NCBI GenBank assembly: GCA_965250275.1
Contig: OZ252297.1
Location: forward strand, 62,001-126,000
Length of the DNA: 64,000 nt
DNA from: G965250275 sp965250275
Lineage (GTDB): Bacteria > Pseudomonadota > Alphaproteobacteria > Rhodobacterales > Rhodobacteraceae
Reading direction: 5' to 3'
Shown here: piece after piece, positions 8,149 to 16,735 of the stretch
How positions within the stretch are numbered: position 1 is the first letter of the stretch
How the letters are laid out: each line of letters opens with the position of its first letter
Made by a program: the position numbers and the translations under genes
Notes under the pieces: generated by a model
What the model saw: only the letters and a program-made list of their open reading frames with translations
The model's database searches: none
Told to the model about the DNA's origin: nothing

Positions 8149-8915
8149 GACCCCCATTGCCGCAGGTGTTCCGCGAGATACCGTTGGCACACCGCGCGCT
8201 TCACGACGCAAACGACGCGCGTCCAGAGAACAGCAGGGCGGCGGTCAGGGCCGCAGTCGCAGCCGGATATGGCATCGAAATCGACCTGCAATTGTCCTCA
8301 GACGGCGAAGCTATGGTGTTTCACGATTATGACCTGAGGCGTCTGACCGGGAGGGCAGGCCCCATTCGAGGCATTTCAGCTCAAGATGCCGGCAAGTTGG
8401 AGCTGATAGGCGGGGACGGCGAGGGAATTCCCACGCTTCAGGACGTGCTCAACATCGTGGACGGATCGGTCCCTGTCCTGATTGAGCTGAAGGATCAGGA
8501 TGGCGGCATGGGCCCCAACATCGGCGCGCTTGAAGCGGCCACGCAGCGCGCATTGGCGGACTATGACGGACCGGCGGCTGTAATGTCTTTCAACCCACAC
8601 TCCGTGGCCGAATTGCATCGCCTTGCCCCTACCGTGCCCCGAGGCCTGACAACGTGTTCATATGACCCGACCGAATGGCCATTGCCGACCGCGACCTGCG
8701 ACCGACTGCGCACAATTCCGGATTTCGAAAGCAGCGGTTCGGCCTTCATCAGCCATAATCACAAAGACCTCGACCGCCCCCGCGTTCATGAGTTGCACGA
8801 CGCCGGTGTTCCGGTGCTGTGCTGGACCGTGCGATCGCCCGAAGAAGATGCAAAGGCACGGCGCGTTGCCGACAATGTGACATTTGAAGGGTATCTGCCG
8901 CCCGTTCCGGGTTGA
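8145..8915 (+). CDS. Glycerophosphodiester phosphodiesterase family protein
   Basis: A 256-residue GDPD-fold TIM barrel. The catalytic signature is clear: AHR near residue 15, PENS at about 27, EIDLQLSSDG at about 45-54 and VFHD at about 58, giving the metal-binding E/D and the two catalytic histidines. Such enzymes cleave glycerophosphodiesters from phospholipid turnover to sn-glycerol 3-phosphate. There is no signal peptide, so it is expected in the cytoplasm. It is coupled to the RidA-like gene by a 4-nt overlap. Confidence 0.88.
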   Translation: MRPPLPQVFREIPLAHRALHDANDARPENSRAAVRAAVAAGYGIEIDLQLSSDGEAMVFHDYDLRRLTGRAGPIRGISAQDAGKLELIGGDGEGIPTLQDVLNIVDGSVPVLIELKDQDGGMGPNIGALEAATQRALADYDGPAAVMSFNPHSVAELHRLAPTVPRGLTTCSYDPTEWPLPTATCDRLRTIPDFESSGSAFISHNHKDLDRPRVHELHDAGVPVLCWTVRSPEEDAKARRVADNVTFEGYLPPVPG

Positions 8916-8960
8916 TCCGCCCGCCCCACAGCACAAATTGTCAGAGGCGCAGGGAGTAAG

Positions 8961-10148
8961 ATGGACCAGGCACAGATCGAAATACGCGTGCTCGGCAGAC
9001 TGTCGCAGATATCTGCGGCAGAATGGGACAGTTGCGCCTGCCCTGAAACGGCGGATGGCGGCCCGCCCATCGATCCGTTCACAACTCACCGGTTCCTGTC
9101 GACCCTCGAAGACAGCGGATCCGTAGGGCCGGGGACCGGATGGCAGCCTCAATACCTGACCGCCTATCAGGACGGGATGCTGATTGCGGCGGCGCCGATG
9201 TATGCCAAGTCGCATTCGCAGGGCGAGTATATCTTCGACCACAACTGGGCCCACGCCTTTGAAAACGCCGGTGGGAGGTACTATCCAAAACTGCAGGTTG
9301 CGGTGCCGCACACGCCCGCCACGGGGCGCAGATTCCTGGTGCGCCCGGGCTATGAGGTCATGGGGCAGTCCGCGCTGGTGCAGGGCGCGGTGCAGTTGGC
9401 CAGCGACAACGATGTGTCCTCGGTCCATGTGACCTTCTGCACCGAAGCGGAGGCAGCAGCCGGAGAGGCCATGGGACTGATGCCGCGGGCGACCCAACAG
9501 TTTCATTGGCTGAACAGTGAATACGCCGATTTCGATGCCTTTCTGGCGTCGTTGAATTCCCGCAAGCGCAAGAACATCCGAAAGGAACGCGCCCAGGCCC
9601 AGGGATTTGGCGGAGAGATCGAGCTGTTTTCCGGTGATGCTTTGCAACCGGAGCACTGGGACGCATTCTGGGTGTTCTATCAGGATACCGGGGCACGCAA
9701 GTGGGGAACGCCCTATTTAACACGGCGCTTTTTCGATCTGGCGCAGGAGCGGTTGAGAGATGACATGGTACTGGCCATGGCCCGCCGCAACGGGCGCTGG
9801 ATCGCGGGCGCTTTGAACTTCTGCGGACGGGAAACCCTATACGGCCGTTATTGGGGATGCATCGAACATCACGACTGCCTGCATTTCGAGCTTTGCTATT
9901 ATCAGGCCATTGATCTTGCGATCGCACGTGGTCTGAAGCGGGTTGAGGCCGGCGCGCAGGGGCAGCACAAGCTGGCGCGTGGGTATTTGCCCACACAGAC
10001 CCACAGCCTACACTGGGTGGGTGATCCGGGATTTGCGGATGCCATCGGCCGCTATCTGGAGGCCGAACGCCGCGCGGTTGAAGAGGAAATTGAGATCCTC
10101 ACTGACTACGGCCCGTTCAAAAAGATTCACGTGGAGGAACAGGAATGA
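8961..10148 (+). CDS. GNAT/FemAB-like protein of the DUF482 family
   Basis: A 395-residue protein of the 'peptidogalycan biosynthesis/recognition' (DUF482) group, which has a GNAT/FemAB-type fold. Recognisable blocks are WDSCACPE and PPIDPFTTHRFLSTLEDSG at the front, YIFDHNWAHAFEN in the middle and EAGAQGQHKLARGYLPT near the end. No reaction is established for the family. The start ATG at 8961 follows AGGGAG. It overlaps the pterin dehydratase gene by ATGA, but no functional link between the two is known to me. Confidence 0.8.
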   Translation: MDQAQIEIRVLGRLSQISAAEWDSCACPETADGGPPIDPFTTHRFLSTLEDSGSVGPGTGWQPQYLTAYQDGMLIAAAPMYAKSHSQGEYIFDHNWAHAFENAGGRYYPKLQVAVPHTPATGRRFLVRPGYEVMGQSALVQGAVQLASDNDVSSVHVTFCTEAEAAAGEAMGLMPRATQQFHWLNSEYADFDAFLASLNSRKRKNIRKERAQAQGFGGEIELFSGDALQPEHWDAFWVFYQDTGARKWGTPYLTRRFFDLAQERLRDDMVLAMARRNGRWIAGALNFCGRETLYGRYWGCIEHHDCLHFELCYYQAIDLAIARGLKRVEAGAQGQHKLARGYLPTQTHSLHWVGDPGFADAIGRYLEAERRAVEEEIEILTDYGPFKKIHVEEQE

Positions 10149-10441
10149 CGGAAAAACTCTCTGAAGAAACCCGTGGCCCCCTTCTGGACCCGCTCCTCGC
10201 CACGGGCTGGGCACTTGTCGAAGGACGGGACGCAATTGCCAAAACCTTCGTCTTTGAAGACTTCGTGCATGCTTTTGGCTGGATGACGCAAGTCGCCATC
10301 TGGTCCGAAAAGTGGAACCATCATCCGGAATGGAGCAATGTCTACAAAACTGTCGACGTCGTGCTGACCACACATGACGTGGGAGGGCTCAGCGCTCTGG
10401 ATGCCAAACTGGCTCGCAAAATGGATGGGCTGGCAGAGTAA
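10145..10441 (+). CDS. phhB: 4a-hydroxytetrahydrobiopterin dehydratase
   Basis: A 98-residue pterin-4a-carbinolamine dehydratase, the usual family length. The signature EKWNHHPEWSNVYKTV followed by LTTHDVGGLSALDAKLA carries the active-site histidines. The enzyme regenerates pterin cofactor for aromatic amino-acid hydroxylases; related proteins also act in molybdopterin metabolism. No phenylalanine hydroxylase gene is adjacent. It is coupled to the upstream gene by a 4-nt overlap and is followed by a strong inverted repeat at 10474-10497. Confidence 0.93.
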   Translation: MTEKLSEETRGPLLDPLLATGWALVEGRDAIAKTFVFEDFVHAFGWMTQVAIWSEKWNHHPEWSNVYKTVDVVLTTHDVGGLSALDAKLARKMDGLAE

Positions 10442-10473
10442 AACGCATGCTACGCACCAATGGAGTGCGATAC

Positions 10474-10497
10474 GTGCGAGGCCTTATGGCCTCGCAC
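10474..10497. terminator. Perfect 10-bp inverted repeat between convergent genes
   Basis: The arms 10474-10483 (GTGCGAGGCC) and 10488-10497 pair perfectly around the 4-nt loop TTAT. It sits in the 78-nt gap between the convergent phhB and peroxiredoxin genes, where a bidirectional terminator is expected. There is no U-tract in either direction; on the plus strand the stem is followed by five A. Termination is therefore inferred from structure and position only. Confidence 0.5.
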
Positions 10498-10519
10498 AAA
10501 AATGTCGTAGAAGCGCGCG

Positions 10520-11008
10520 CTACATCGACGCGAGGAGGCCTTCACCGCCGGACACTTCACACACGCCCGGGTTCTCTTCTTCCTGTAGCAATGTGACTTT
10601 GCCGTCTTCGACCAACATCGCGTAGCGTTTGGAGCGCGCCATCAGCCCAACCGGCGGTGCGTCAAAGTTCATGCCGATGGCCGTCGTAAACTCGCTTTGC
10701 GCATCCGCCAGCATGGTGATCCCGGCTGCAGCGGCGCCGGTCGCTTCGCCCCACGCCTTCATGACGAAGGGATCGTTGACCGACACACAAATGATCTCGT
10801 CAACGCCCTTGGCATCGAACTGCTCTTTGGTGCGCACGAAACTTGGCACATGGGCGGAATGACAGGTCGGGGTGAATGCCCCCGGAACCGCAAAAATGAC
10901 CACCTTCCGGCCATTCACCTTATCAGCCATGGAGACGGGGCCTGGTCCGTCATCCCCGATCTGAACCAATGTGGCCTCTGGCAGAGCGTCGCCCGTAGAA
11001 ATCGTCAT
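10520..11008 (-). CDS. Peroxiredoxin (Prx5 family)
   Basis: A 162-residue atypical 2-Cys peroxiredoxin of the Prx5/TSA-redoxin group, reducing hydrogen peroxide and alkyl hydroperoxides. The peroxidatic cysteine lies in PGAFTPTCH (about residue 50) and a further cysteine is present in the NPGVCEVSGG tail. Two Prx5 landmarks, the ADAQSEFTTAIGM helix and the SKRYAMLVEDGKV strand, are present. It is a single gene on the minus strand, convergent with phhB and divergent from the ferredoxin reductase gene 94 nt away. Confidence 0.9.
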   Translation of the reverse strand: MTISTGDALPEATLVQIGDDGPGPVSMADKVNGRKVVIFAVPGAFTPTCHSAHVPSFVRTKEQFDAKGVDEIICVSVNDPFVMKAWGEATGAAAAGITMLADAQSEFTTAIGMNFDAPPVGLMARSKRYAMLVEDGKVTLLQEEENPGVCEVSGGEGLLASM

Positions 11009-11102
11009 CTGTTGTCCTTCTCGTCAATTGCGTTTCTTCCCTGCACGCATATAGGGTCAGCCCGACCAAAGGACCAACAGGATTCATGAAGGGGCCGCTC
11101 AG

Positions 11103-12311
11103 ATGAGCCATATTGTCGTGGTGGGGGCCGGGCAAGCCGGGTCATCTCTGGTGGCACGGCTGCGCAAGCAGGGGTTTGAGGGGCAGATCACTTTGATCGG
11201 GGACGAACCGGTGCCCCCATATCAGCGCCCGCCGCTTTCCAAGGCATACCTGCTGGGTGAAATGGCGCTGGAGCGACTGTTTCTGCGGCCCGAGAGTTTC
11301 TACGAAGATCAGAACATCACCCTGCGAACCGGTGCGCCTGTCAGCACCATCGACCGCGCGGCGCGCACGGTGACCGTTGGCGAAGAAACCATCCAGTATG
11401 ATGAGCTTGTTCTGACGACGGGATCGCAGCCGCGCCGCCTGCCCGACGCCATAGGCGGCAACCTCAAAGGCGTGCACGTTGTGCGAACGCTGGCCGATGT
11501 GGATGCTATGGCGCCGGTCATTCAACCCGGGGCAAAAGCTCTGATCGTCGGCGGAGGCTACATCGGGCTGGAGGCGGCGGCTGTTGCGGCCAAGCTGGGG
11601 GTCCAGGTCACTCTGGTCGAGATGGCGGACCGTATTTTGCAACGCGTGGCCGCCCCCGAAACCAGCGCGTTTTTTCGCAAGCTTCATGCCAATCACGGAG
11701 TCGATATTCGGGAAGGCGTCGGGCTGGATCATCTGCAGGGCAGCGAGCGTGTCACCGCTGCGGTTTTGAGTGACGGCAGTACCATCGCCACAGATGTTGT
11801 GATTGTCGGCGTTGGCATCGCGCCGGACACCCGATTGGCAGAGTTAGCTGGGTTGGACATCGACAACGGCATTCGCGTGGACGCCCTGGGCCGTACATCG
11901 GATCCAAACATCTGGGCGGCAGGCGATTGCTGCTCCTTTCCCCACGGTGAAACACACCTGAGGTTGGAGAGCGTTCCAAACGCAATCGATCAGGCGGAGT
12001 GCGTCGCGGACAACCTGTTGGGCGCCGAGCAAGCGTATGTTCCACAGCCGTGGTTCTGGTCCGACCAATACGACGTCAAGCTCCAGATTGCCGGTCTGAA
12101 CACCGGGTATGACAGAATCATCACGCGCTCCGGTGAGGGCGACAGCGTCAGCTTTTGGTACTTTCAGGGTGACACCTTGCTTGCCGTGGATGCCATGAAC
12201 GCGCCGCGCGATTACATGATCGGAAAGCGCCTGATTGACGCCGGTAGGTCTCCGGCTCCCGATACGATCGCCGACCCGGAAGCGGATCTCAAAGCCTTGC
12301 TGCGCGCGTGA
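11103..12311 (+). CDS. NAD(P)H:ferredoxin reductase-type FAD oxidoreductase
   Basis: A 402-residue flavoprotein of the rhodocoxin/putidaredoxin reductase type, passing electrons from NAD(P)H to a [2Fe-2S] ferredoxin. The FAD-binding GxGxxG (VGAGQAGSS) is at residues 7-15, the second dinucleotide motif VGGGYIGLEAA is near 150, and IWAAGDCCSF is the typical FAD ribityl-contact motif. The C-terminal reductase domain includes PWFWSDQYDVKLQIAGL, characteristic of this subgroup. The partner ferredoxin or oxygenase is not in the window. It overlaps rsmD by GTGA. Confidence 0.88.
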   Translation: MSHIVVVGAGQAGSSLVARLRKQGFEGQITLIGDEPVPPYQRPPLSKAYLLGEMALERLFLRPESFYEDQNITLRTGAPVSTIDRAARTVTVGEETIQYDELVLTTGSQPRRLPDAIGGNLKGVHVVRTLADVDAMAPVIQPGAKALIVGGGYIGLEAAAVAAKLGVQVTLVEMADRILQRVAAPETSAFFRKLHANHGVDIREGVGLDHLQGSERVTAAVLSDGSTIATDVVIVGVGIAPDTRLAELAGLDIDNGIRVDALGRTSDPNIWAAGDCCSFPHGETHLRLESVPNAIDQAECVADNLLGAEQAYVPQPWFWSDQYDVKLQIAGLNTGYDRIITRSGEGDSVSFWYFQGDTLLAVDAMNAPRDYMIGKRLIDAGRSPAPDTIADPEADLKALLRA

Positions 12312-12874
12312 GGATCATAGCAGGCAGGTTTCGCGGGACCGGCCTGACACCGGTTGGCAAAGGAGACGCTGCCGCACATCTGCGCCCGACCTCGGACCGC
12401 GTGCGGGAAAGCCTGTTCAGTATGTTGACTCATCAGGACGCAATTGAGGGTGCACGCGTTCTGGACCTCTTTGCCGGGACCGGTGCACTGGGTCTGGAGG
12501 CTTTGTCACGCGGGGCATCGCATGTCACTTTTGTTGAGAGCGGACGGGCCGCGCAACGACTGCTGCGCACCAATATCGCGCGGTTGAGAGTCGAGGCGGA
12601 AACCCGGATTCTCAGCACGGACGCGACCCGACTGGGCGACTGCCCGGATGAGCGCTTCGATCTGGTCTTTCTCGATCCGCCATATGCCAAGGCGCTGGGT
12701 GAGAAAGCGCTGAACGCTGCCACAAATTGGCTGCAGCCAGGTGCTCTTGTGGTTTGGGAGGAAGCGGCACCCATGGCACCGCCGGCGGGCTTCCATCTGC
12801 ACGACCAACGCCGCTATGGCTCCACGTTCGTGACCTTTCTAACCCGTGACGCGGATGACGGGGGCGACATCTGA
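12308..12874 (+). CDS. rsmD: 16S rRNA (guanine(966)-N(2))-methyltransferase
   Basis: A 188-residue SAM-dependent rRNA methyltransferase of the RsmD family, the usual length. The family start RIIAGRFRG, the PTSDRVRESLFSML region, motif I LDLFAGTGALGLEALSRGA (about residue 53) and the catalytic motif IV DPPY at about 125-128 are all visible. The start is GTG at 12308, overlapping the stop of the ferredoxin reductase gene (GTGA), and agrees with the family N-terminus. Confidence 0.93.
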   Translation: MRIIAGRFRGTGLTPVGKGDAAAHLRPTSDRVRESLFSMLTHQDAIEGARVLDLFAGTGALGLEALSRGASHVTFVESGRAAQRLLRTNIARLRVEAETRILSTDATRLGDCPDERFDLVFLDPPYAKALGEKALNAATNWLQPGALVVWEEAAPMAPPAGFHLHDQRRYGSTFVTFLTRDADDGGDI

Positions 12875-12898
12875 GCAACGCGTGATAGGGTGCTGGCC

Positions 12899-13102
12899 AT
12901 GACCGACACGACTCACAGCGCAGCGTGGGCTTGGCAGAGGGCGCGTGACGACTCTGTTGCCACCACCGGGCCCGAAAACCGGAAACGGGGCGGTCCGGTG
13001 TTCATCCACGATGCTGTGACGCCCTGGGGCGGCGAAACTCTGCTGCTAACTCTGTTGCGTCAGCAGGCTCTGGATGCGCAGGACGACGATCAGGACCCGT
13101 AG
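12899..13102 (+). CDS. Small hypothetical protein (67 aa)
   Basis: A short reading frame 24 nt after rsmD on the same strand, starting at ATG 12899 with AGGG about 10 nt upstream. A longer version from GTG 12890 adds three residues. The product is not recognised. It has a polar N-terminus, a central segment GPVFIHDAVTPWGGETLLLTLLRQQ and an acidic tail DAQDDDQDP. Its last 13 nt overlap the convergent map gene. Base usage resembles the neighbours, so it may be a real small gene, but there is no family evidence. Confidence 0.45.
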   Translation: MTDTTHSAAWAWQRARDDSVATTGPENRKRGGPVFIHDAVTPWGGETLLLTLLRQQALDAQDDDQDP

Positions 13103-13917
13103 GTCGGGTGGAACCGTCCACTCGGAGAAAGCGTAAAGATTTCCACGCCATCTGCCGTAACGCCCACCGAATGCTCATACTGCGCCGAGAGTGACTTGTC
13201 CCGCGTCACCGCCGTCCAGTCATCAGACAGAGTTTTGGTTTCGGGACGGCCCAGGTTCACCATCGGCTCAATGGTAAAGAACATGCCTTCTTCCAGAACA
13301 GCACCGGTTCCGGGCCGTCCATAGTGCAGGACATTGGGTGGGGCATGAAACACCCGACCCAACCCGTGCCCACAGAAATCACGCACCACGCTCATCCGAT
13401 GGCTCTCGACATAGGACTGGATGGCATACCCGATGTCCCCGAACGTATTTCCGGGGCGCACAACGTCGATCCCTCTCATCAGCGCATCATGCGTGACTTC
13501 GATCAGCCGCTCCGCTTTGCGGGGCAACCGGCCAGCCACATACATCCGGCTGGTATCGCCATACCATCCGTCGACAATGACCGTGACATCAATGTTCAGG
13601 ATGTCGCCATCCTTCAGCGTCTTGGCACTGGGAATACCGTGGCACACGACATGATTGACCGAGATGCAGCTCGCATGCTGATAGCCCTTGTATCCGATGG
13701 TCGCGGATTCGGCGCCAGCCTCATCGACCATGTCGGTGATGATGCGATCAAGCTGCTCGGTTGTCTGGCCGGGAAACACATGCTCGGACATCGCATCGAG
13801 GATGCGCGCCGCCAACGCACCGGCTGCGTGCATGCCTGAAAAATCAGACTGATCGTAAATGCGAATGCCGTCCTTTGTCAGGCGACCGCGGTTTTCCTTG
13901 TCCACAATAGGCTCCAT
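13090..13917 (-). CDS. map: Type I methionine aminopeptidase
   Basis: A 275-residue cytosolic metalloprotease removing N-terminal methionine from new proteins. The metal ligands of the pita-bread fold are visible: Asp in LNIDVTVIVDGWYGDTSRMY (two aspartates), His in GHGLGRVFH, Glu in FTIEPMV and Glu in QYEHSVGV; the substrate histidine is in VCHGIPS. I chose ATG 13917-13915 (MEPIVDKENRG); an in-frame TTG at 13953 would add 12 residues and has no better ribosome site. The gene converges on the small open frame at 12899. Confidence 0.93.
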   Translation of the reverse strand: MEPIVDKENRGRLTKDGIRIYDQSDFSGMHAAGALAARILDAMSEHVFPGQTTEQLDRIITDMVDEAGAESATIGYKGYQHASCISVNHVVCHGIPSAKTLKDGDILNIDVTVIVDGWYGDTSRMYVAGRLPRKAERLIEVTHDALMRGIDVVRPGNTFGDIGYAIQSYVESHRMSVVRDFCGHGLGRVFHAPPNVLHYGRPGTGAVLEEGMFFTIEPMVNLGRPETKTLSDDWTAVTRDKSLSAQYEHSVGVTADGVEIFTLSPSGRFHPTYGS

Positions 13918-13967
13918 CTCTGGCGTAGCGGATATGTAGTTCGACCTTCCCAATTTCGCCAGTGGTA

Positions 13968-14672
13968 TCAGGTCACGGCTTCAAGAGCCGCGTCCAGCGT
14001 CACTGATTGGGGTGTGATCTGAGTGCCGAAACACAACGTTTCCACACCGGCTCGCCGTGCCTCATCATACGCTGCGCCATAGGCCGGGTCCAGATCGCGC
14101 GCCAAAGTGAAGGTTTTGCAATCCGTGCGTTGCACGAGATAAAGCATGATGGCCCGGTGTCCCTGCGCCACAACATTCGTCAATTCGTTAAGGTGCTTCG
14201 CCCCGCGCTGGGTCACGCTGTCCGGAAACTCGGCCAGCCCAGGCCTGCGAGACAATGTCACACTCTTAACCTCGACATAGGCGTCAGGAAGCCCCGGTTC
14301 AGACAGCAAGAAGTCGATTCTGCTGTTCTCTCCGTAACGTTGTTCCGGCTGCACAGTGCCATAGTCGGCAAGGGGTCCGATCTGTCGCGCGACAAGAGCT
14401 TCGCGCAGAGCACGATTTGGAACCGACGTGTCTACGCCCGTAAAATGCCCGTCCTTGTGCTCAACAAGGCGCCAGCCGAACTTCAGCTTTTTCTTGGGAT
14501 CGGCGTTGGGTTCCAGCCAAATCCGCAAACCCGGATCCGCCAGCCCCATCATCGAACCCGGATTGGCGCAGTGCGCTGTTACGTCGGTTCCATCATCCAG
14601 CCGGCAATCGGCCAGAAACCGTTTGTATCGGCGGATCAGGGTGGCGGGCACAAGAGGGGTTTTAAAGCGCAT
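13968..14672 (-). CDS. sfsA: SfsA sugar fermentation stimulation family protein
   Basis: A 234-residue SfsA protein, normal length. The OB-like N-terminal part (RFLADCRLDDGTDVTAHCANPGSM) is followed by the restriction-nuclease-like core with YGENSRIDFLL and YVEVKSVTL, which supply the conserved acidic residues and lysine. The family is linked genetically to maltose metabolism in E. coli and binds DNA; its biochemical role is still unclear. Start ATG 14672 gives the typical MRFKTPLVPATLIRRYKRF opening. It is divergent from the CinA-like gene, with 49 nt between starts. Confidence 0.93.
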   Translation of the reverse strand: MRFKTPLVPATLIRRYKRFLADCRLDDGTDVTAHCANPGSMMGLADPGLRIWLEPNADPKKKLKFGWRLVEHKDGHFTGVDTSVPNRALREALVARQIGPLADYGTVQPEQRYGENSRIDFLLSEPGLPDAYVEVKSVTLSRRPGLAEFPDSVTQRGAKHLNELTNVVAQGHRAIMLYLVQRTDCKTFTLARDLDPAYGAAYDEARRAGVETLCFGTQITPQSVTLDAALEAVT

Positions 14673-14721
14673 CGCGGGCGGCCTATACCTGCGCGACGCG
14701 TGAGGCAAGAGAGGGCGGACC

Positions 14722-15444
14722 ATGCCAAACCCAACCGCAGCCATGTTGGTGATCGGAGATGAAATCCTGTCTGGCCGGACCCGCGACGCGAACATGTTCC
14801 ATCTGGCGGGCGAACTGACAAAACACGGAATCGACCTGAAAGAGGTGCGCATTGTCAGCGACGACGCCGGCGCCATCACCAAAGCGGTTCAGGATCTTTC
14901 CTCCAGCTATGACAGCGTTTTCACCAGCGGCGGCATTGGCCCCACACATGATGACATCACCGCCGATTGTATCGCGGCCGCTTTTGACGTTCCGATTGAT
15001 GTGAGAGACGACGCCCGCGCCTTGCTGGAGGCGCATTACACCCGGTCCGGTCTGGAGCTGAACGATGCCCGGTTGCGCATGGCGCGGATCCCGGACGGAG
15101 CTGAACTGATTGAAAACCCGGTTTCAATCGCACCTGGATTCACATTGAAAAACGTGCACGTCATGGCCGGTGTGCCCGCCATCTTCCAAACCATGGTGGC
15201 GTCTGTCCTGCCGACCCTGACCGGCGGCGCTCCCTTGTTGTCACAGACACTTCGGGTGATGCGCGGCGAGGGTGATATCGCGTCCCAACTGTCCGTACTT
15301 GCCGAAGATTTCGACGATCTCTCGATCGGGTGTTACCCGTTTCACAAAGACGGAGTCTTTGGCGCAAACGTGGTGATCCGCGGGACCGAAGGCGGTCGCG
15401 TTGACGCCGCGATGACCCGTTTGGCGAAAGAACTGGGCGTATGA
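14722..15444 (+). CDS. Molybdopterin-binding (MoaB/CinA N-terminal) domain protein
   Basis: A 240-residue protein carrying only the MoCF/CinA N-terminal domain: LVIGDEILSGRTRDAN at the front and FTSGGIGPTHDDITADCIA (about residue 68) are the classic nucleotide/pterin-binding motifs. Full-length CinA (about 420 residues) also has a C-terminal nicotinamide-nucleotide amidase domain, absent here. The function of the stand-alone form is not established. It overlaps the next GNAT gene by ATGA and heads a run of four coupled genes ending with the OmpA-domain gene at 17658. Confidence 0.85.
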   Translation: MPNPTAAMLVIGDEILSGRTRDANMFHLAGELTKHGIDLKEVRIVSDDAGAITKAVQDLSSSYDSVFTSGGIGPTHDDITADCIAAAFDVPIDVRDDARALLEAHYTRSGLELNDARLRMARIPDGAELIENPVSIAPGFTLKNVHVMAGVPAIFQTMVASVLPTLTGGAPLLSQTLRVMRGEGDIASQLSVLAEDFDDLSIGCYPFHKDGVFGANVVIRGTEGGRVDAAMTRLAKELGV

Positions 15445-16166
15445 CGCCGGAACGCCTGTTCGCAACGATGGAAGCGACTTGGCCAGCCGCATCGCGCCGC
15501 GAAACAGGTATCTGGACTCTCCGCGACGGTCAGGGCGGCGGCAAACGCGTGTCCGCCGCAACCACCACAGGAGATGCACGAACCGAAGATATCGATCAGG
15601 CTGAAGCGGCGATGACAGCAAAGGGTCAGATGCCCTTGTTCAGCCTGCGCCCCGAACAGTCAGCGCTTGATGGCAAGCTGGAAAGCCGGGGATACGCAAT
15701 GATTGACCCCTCCGTGATGTACGCCTGCCCCATCGAACGGCTGACGGATCAGCCGTTGCCCCGCGTGACTGTCTTTTCGATCTGGGAGCCTTTGGCGATC
15801 ATGCGCGAGATCTGGGAACAGGGCGGCATCGGGTCGGCGCGCCAGGCCGTGATGGACCGCGTGCAGGGACCAAAGGCAGGTCTGCTGGCCCGTCACCGCG
15901 ACAAACCAGCCGGTGTTGCATTTGTTGCGATCCATGATGGTGTGGCAATGGTGCACGCTGTTGAGGTCTTGCCGCATCAACGGCGGCAGGGCATGGGCCA
16001 CTGGGTGATGCGCGGCGCCGCCCTTTGGGCTGCCGAGCAAGACGCCTACACGCTTTCTGTGATTTGCACGCAGGCCAACACTGCGGCAAACGCGCTCTAC
16101 GCTTCCCTCGGCATGACGCCTGTGGGACAGTACCATTACCGCCAACACCCAACGGAGCCATCGTGA
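15441..16166 (+). CDS. GNAT-family N-acetyltransferase
   Basis: A 241-residue protein with a C-terminal GNAT acetyl-CoA-binding core. The AVEVLPHQRRQGMGHWVMRGAALWA segment (about residues 175-199) contains the Q/RxxGxG/A pyrophosphate-binding loop, and ANTAANALYASLGM is the usual motif B. The N-terminal part (about 1-110) is divergent. The acceptor substrate is unknown. It lies within a coupled run (ATGA overlap upstream, GTGA overlap downstream). Confidence 0.82.
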   Translation: MTPERLFATMEATWPAASRRETGIWTLRDGQGGGKRVSAATTTGDARTEDIDQAEAAMTAKGQMPLFSLRPEQSALDGKLESRGYAMIDPSVMYACPIERLTDQPLPRVTVFSIWEPLAIMREIWEQGGIGSARQAVMDRVQGPKAGLLARHRDKPAGVAFVAIHDGVAMVHAVEVLPHQRRQGMGHWVMRGAALWAAEQDAYTLSVICTQANTAANALYASLGMTPVGQYHYRQHPTEPS

Positions 16167-16735
16167 CCGATCAGAGCCAACCCACCGCCTTGAATCTGCC
16201 AATTGTCGACCCGTTGCCCGAGGCGACCCAGAAGTACTTCGACATCTGCACGGAAAAGCTGGGCATGATCCCCAACGTCTTGACCGCGCATGCCTTTGAT
16301 ATCGAGAAACTGAACACGTTCACCGCGCTCTACAACGACCTGATGCTTGGCGAGAGCGCCTTGAGCAAACTGGAACGCGAGATGATTGCGGTCGTGGTCT
16401 CGTCCATCAACCGGTGCTTTTATTGCCTCGTTGCCCATGGTGCCGCGGTCCGGCAACTGTCCGGCGATCCGAAACTAGGTGAGATGTTGGTCATGAACTA
16501 CCGCGTTGCACCTTTGGAGCCCAAGCAGCGCGCGATGCTGGATTTTGCGGCAAAGATCACGACTGCCAGCGCGACGATCGAAGAGCCGGACCGGCAGGCG
16601 CTGCGCGATCACGGATTCAGTGACCGCGATATCTGGGACATTTCCAACGTGGCCGCATTTTTCAACATGACCAACCGGGTGGCCAGCGCCACCGCGATGA
16701 AACCGAACGACGAGTACCACGCCCAATTCAGATGA
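16163..16735 (+). CDS. Peroxidase-related/AhpD-like (carboxymuconolactone decarboxylase family) protein
   Basis: A 190-residue all-helical alkylhydroperoxidase-D-fold protein. The redox motif CFYCLVAHG (Cys-x-x-Cys with downstream His) lies near residue 80, as in AhpD and the YciW/uncharacterised peroxidase-related group. Likely a thiol-based peroxidase or electron shuttle. The start is GTG 16163, overlapping the previous stop (GTGA), and gives a compact family-like N-terminus; upstream in-frame codons belong to the GNAT gene. It overlaps the OmpA-domain gene by ATGA. Confidence 0.85.
   Translation: MTDQSQPTALNLPIVDPLPEATQKYFDICTEKLGMIPNVLTAHAFDIEKLNTFTALYNDLMLGESALSKLEREMIAVVVSSINRCFYCLVAHGAAVRQLSGDPKLGEMLVMNYRVAPLEPKQRAMLDFAAKITTASATIEEPDRQALRDHGFSDRDIWDISNVAAFFNMTNRVASATAMKPNDEYHAQFR

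Noticed and set aside
8658..9656. 332-codon minus-strand open frame
   Set aside because: It is antisense to the GDPD and DUF482 genes and shows no recognisable domain.
13918..13953. TTG start of map 12 codons upstream
   Set aside because: A weaker start codon and no better ribosome site; ATG 13917 already gives the usual family length. The choice remains uncertain.
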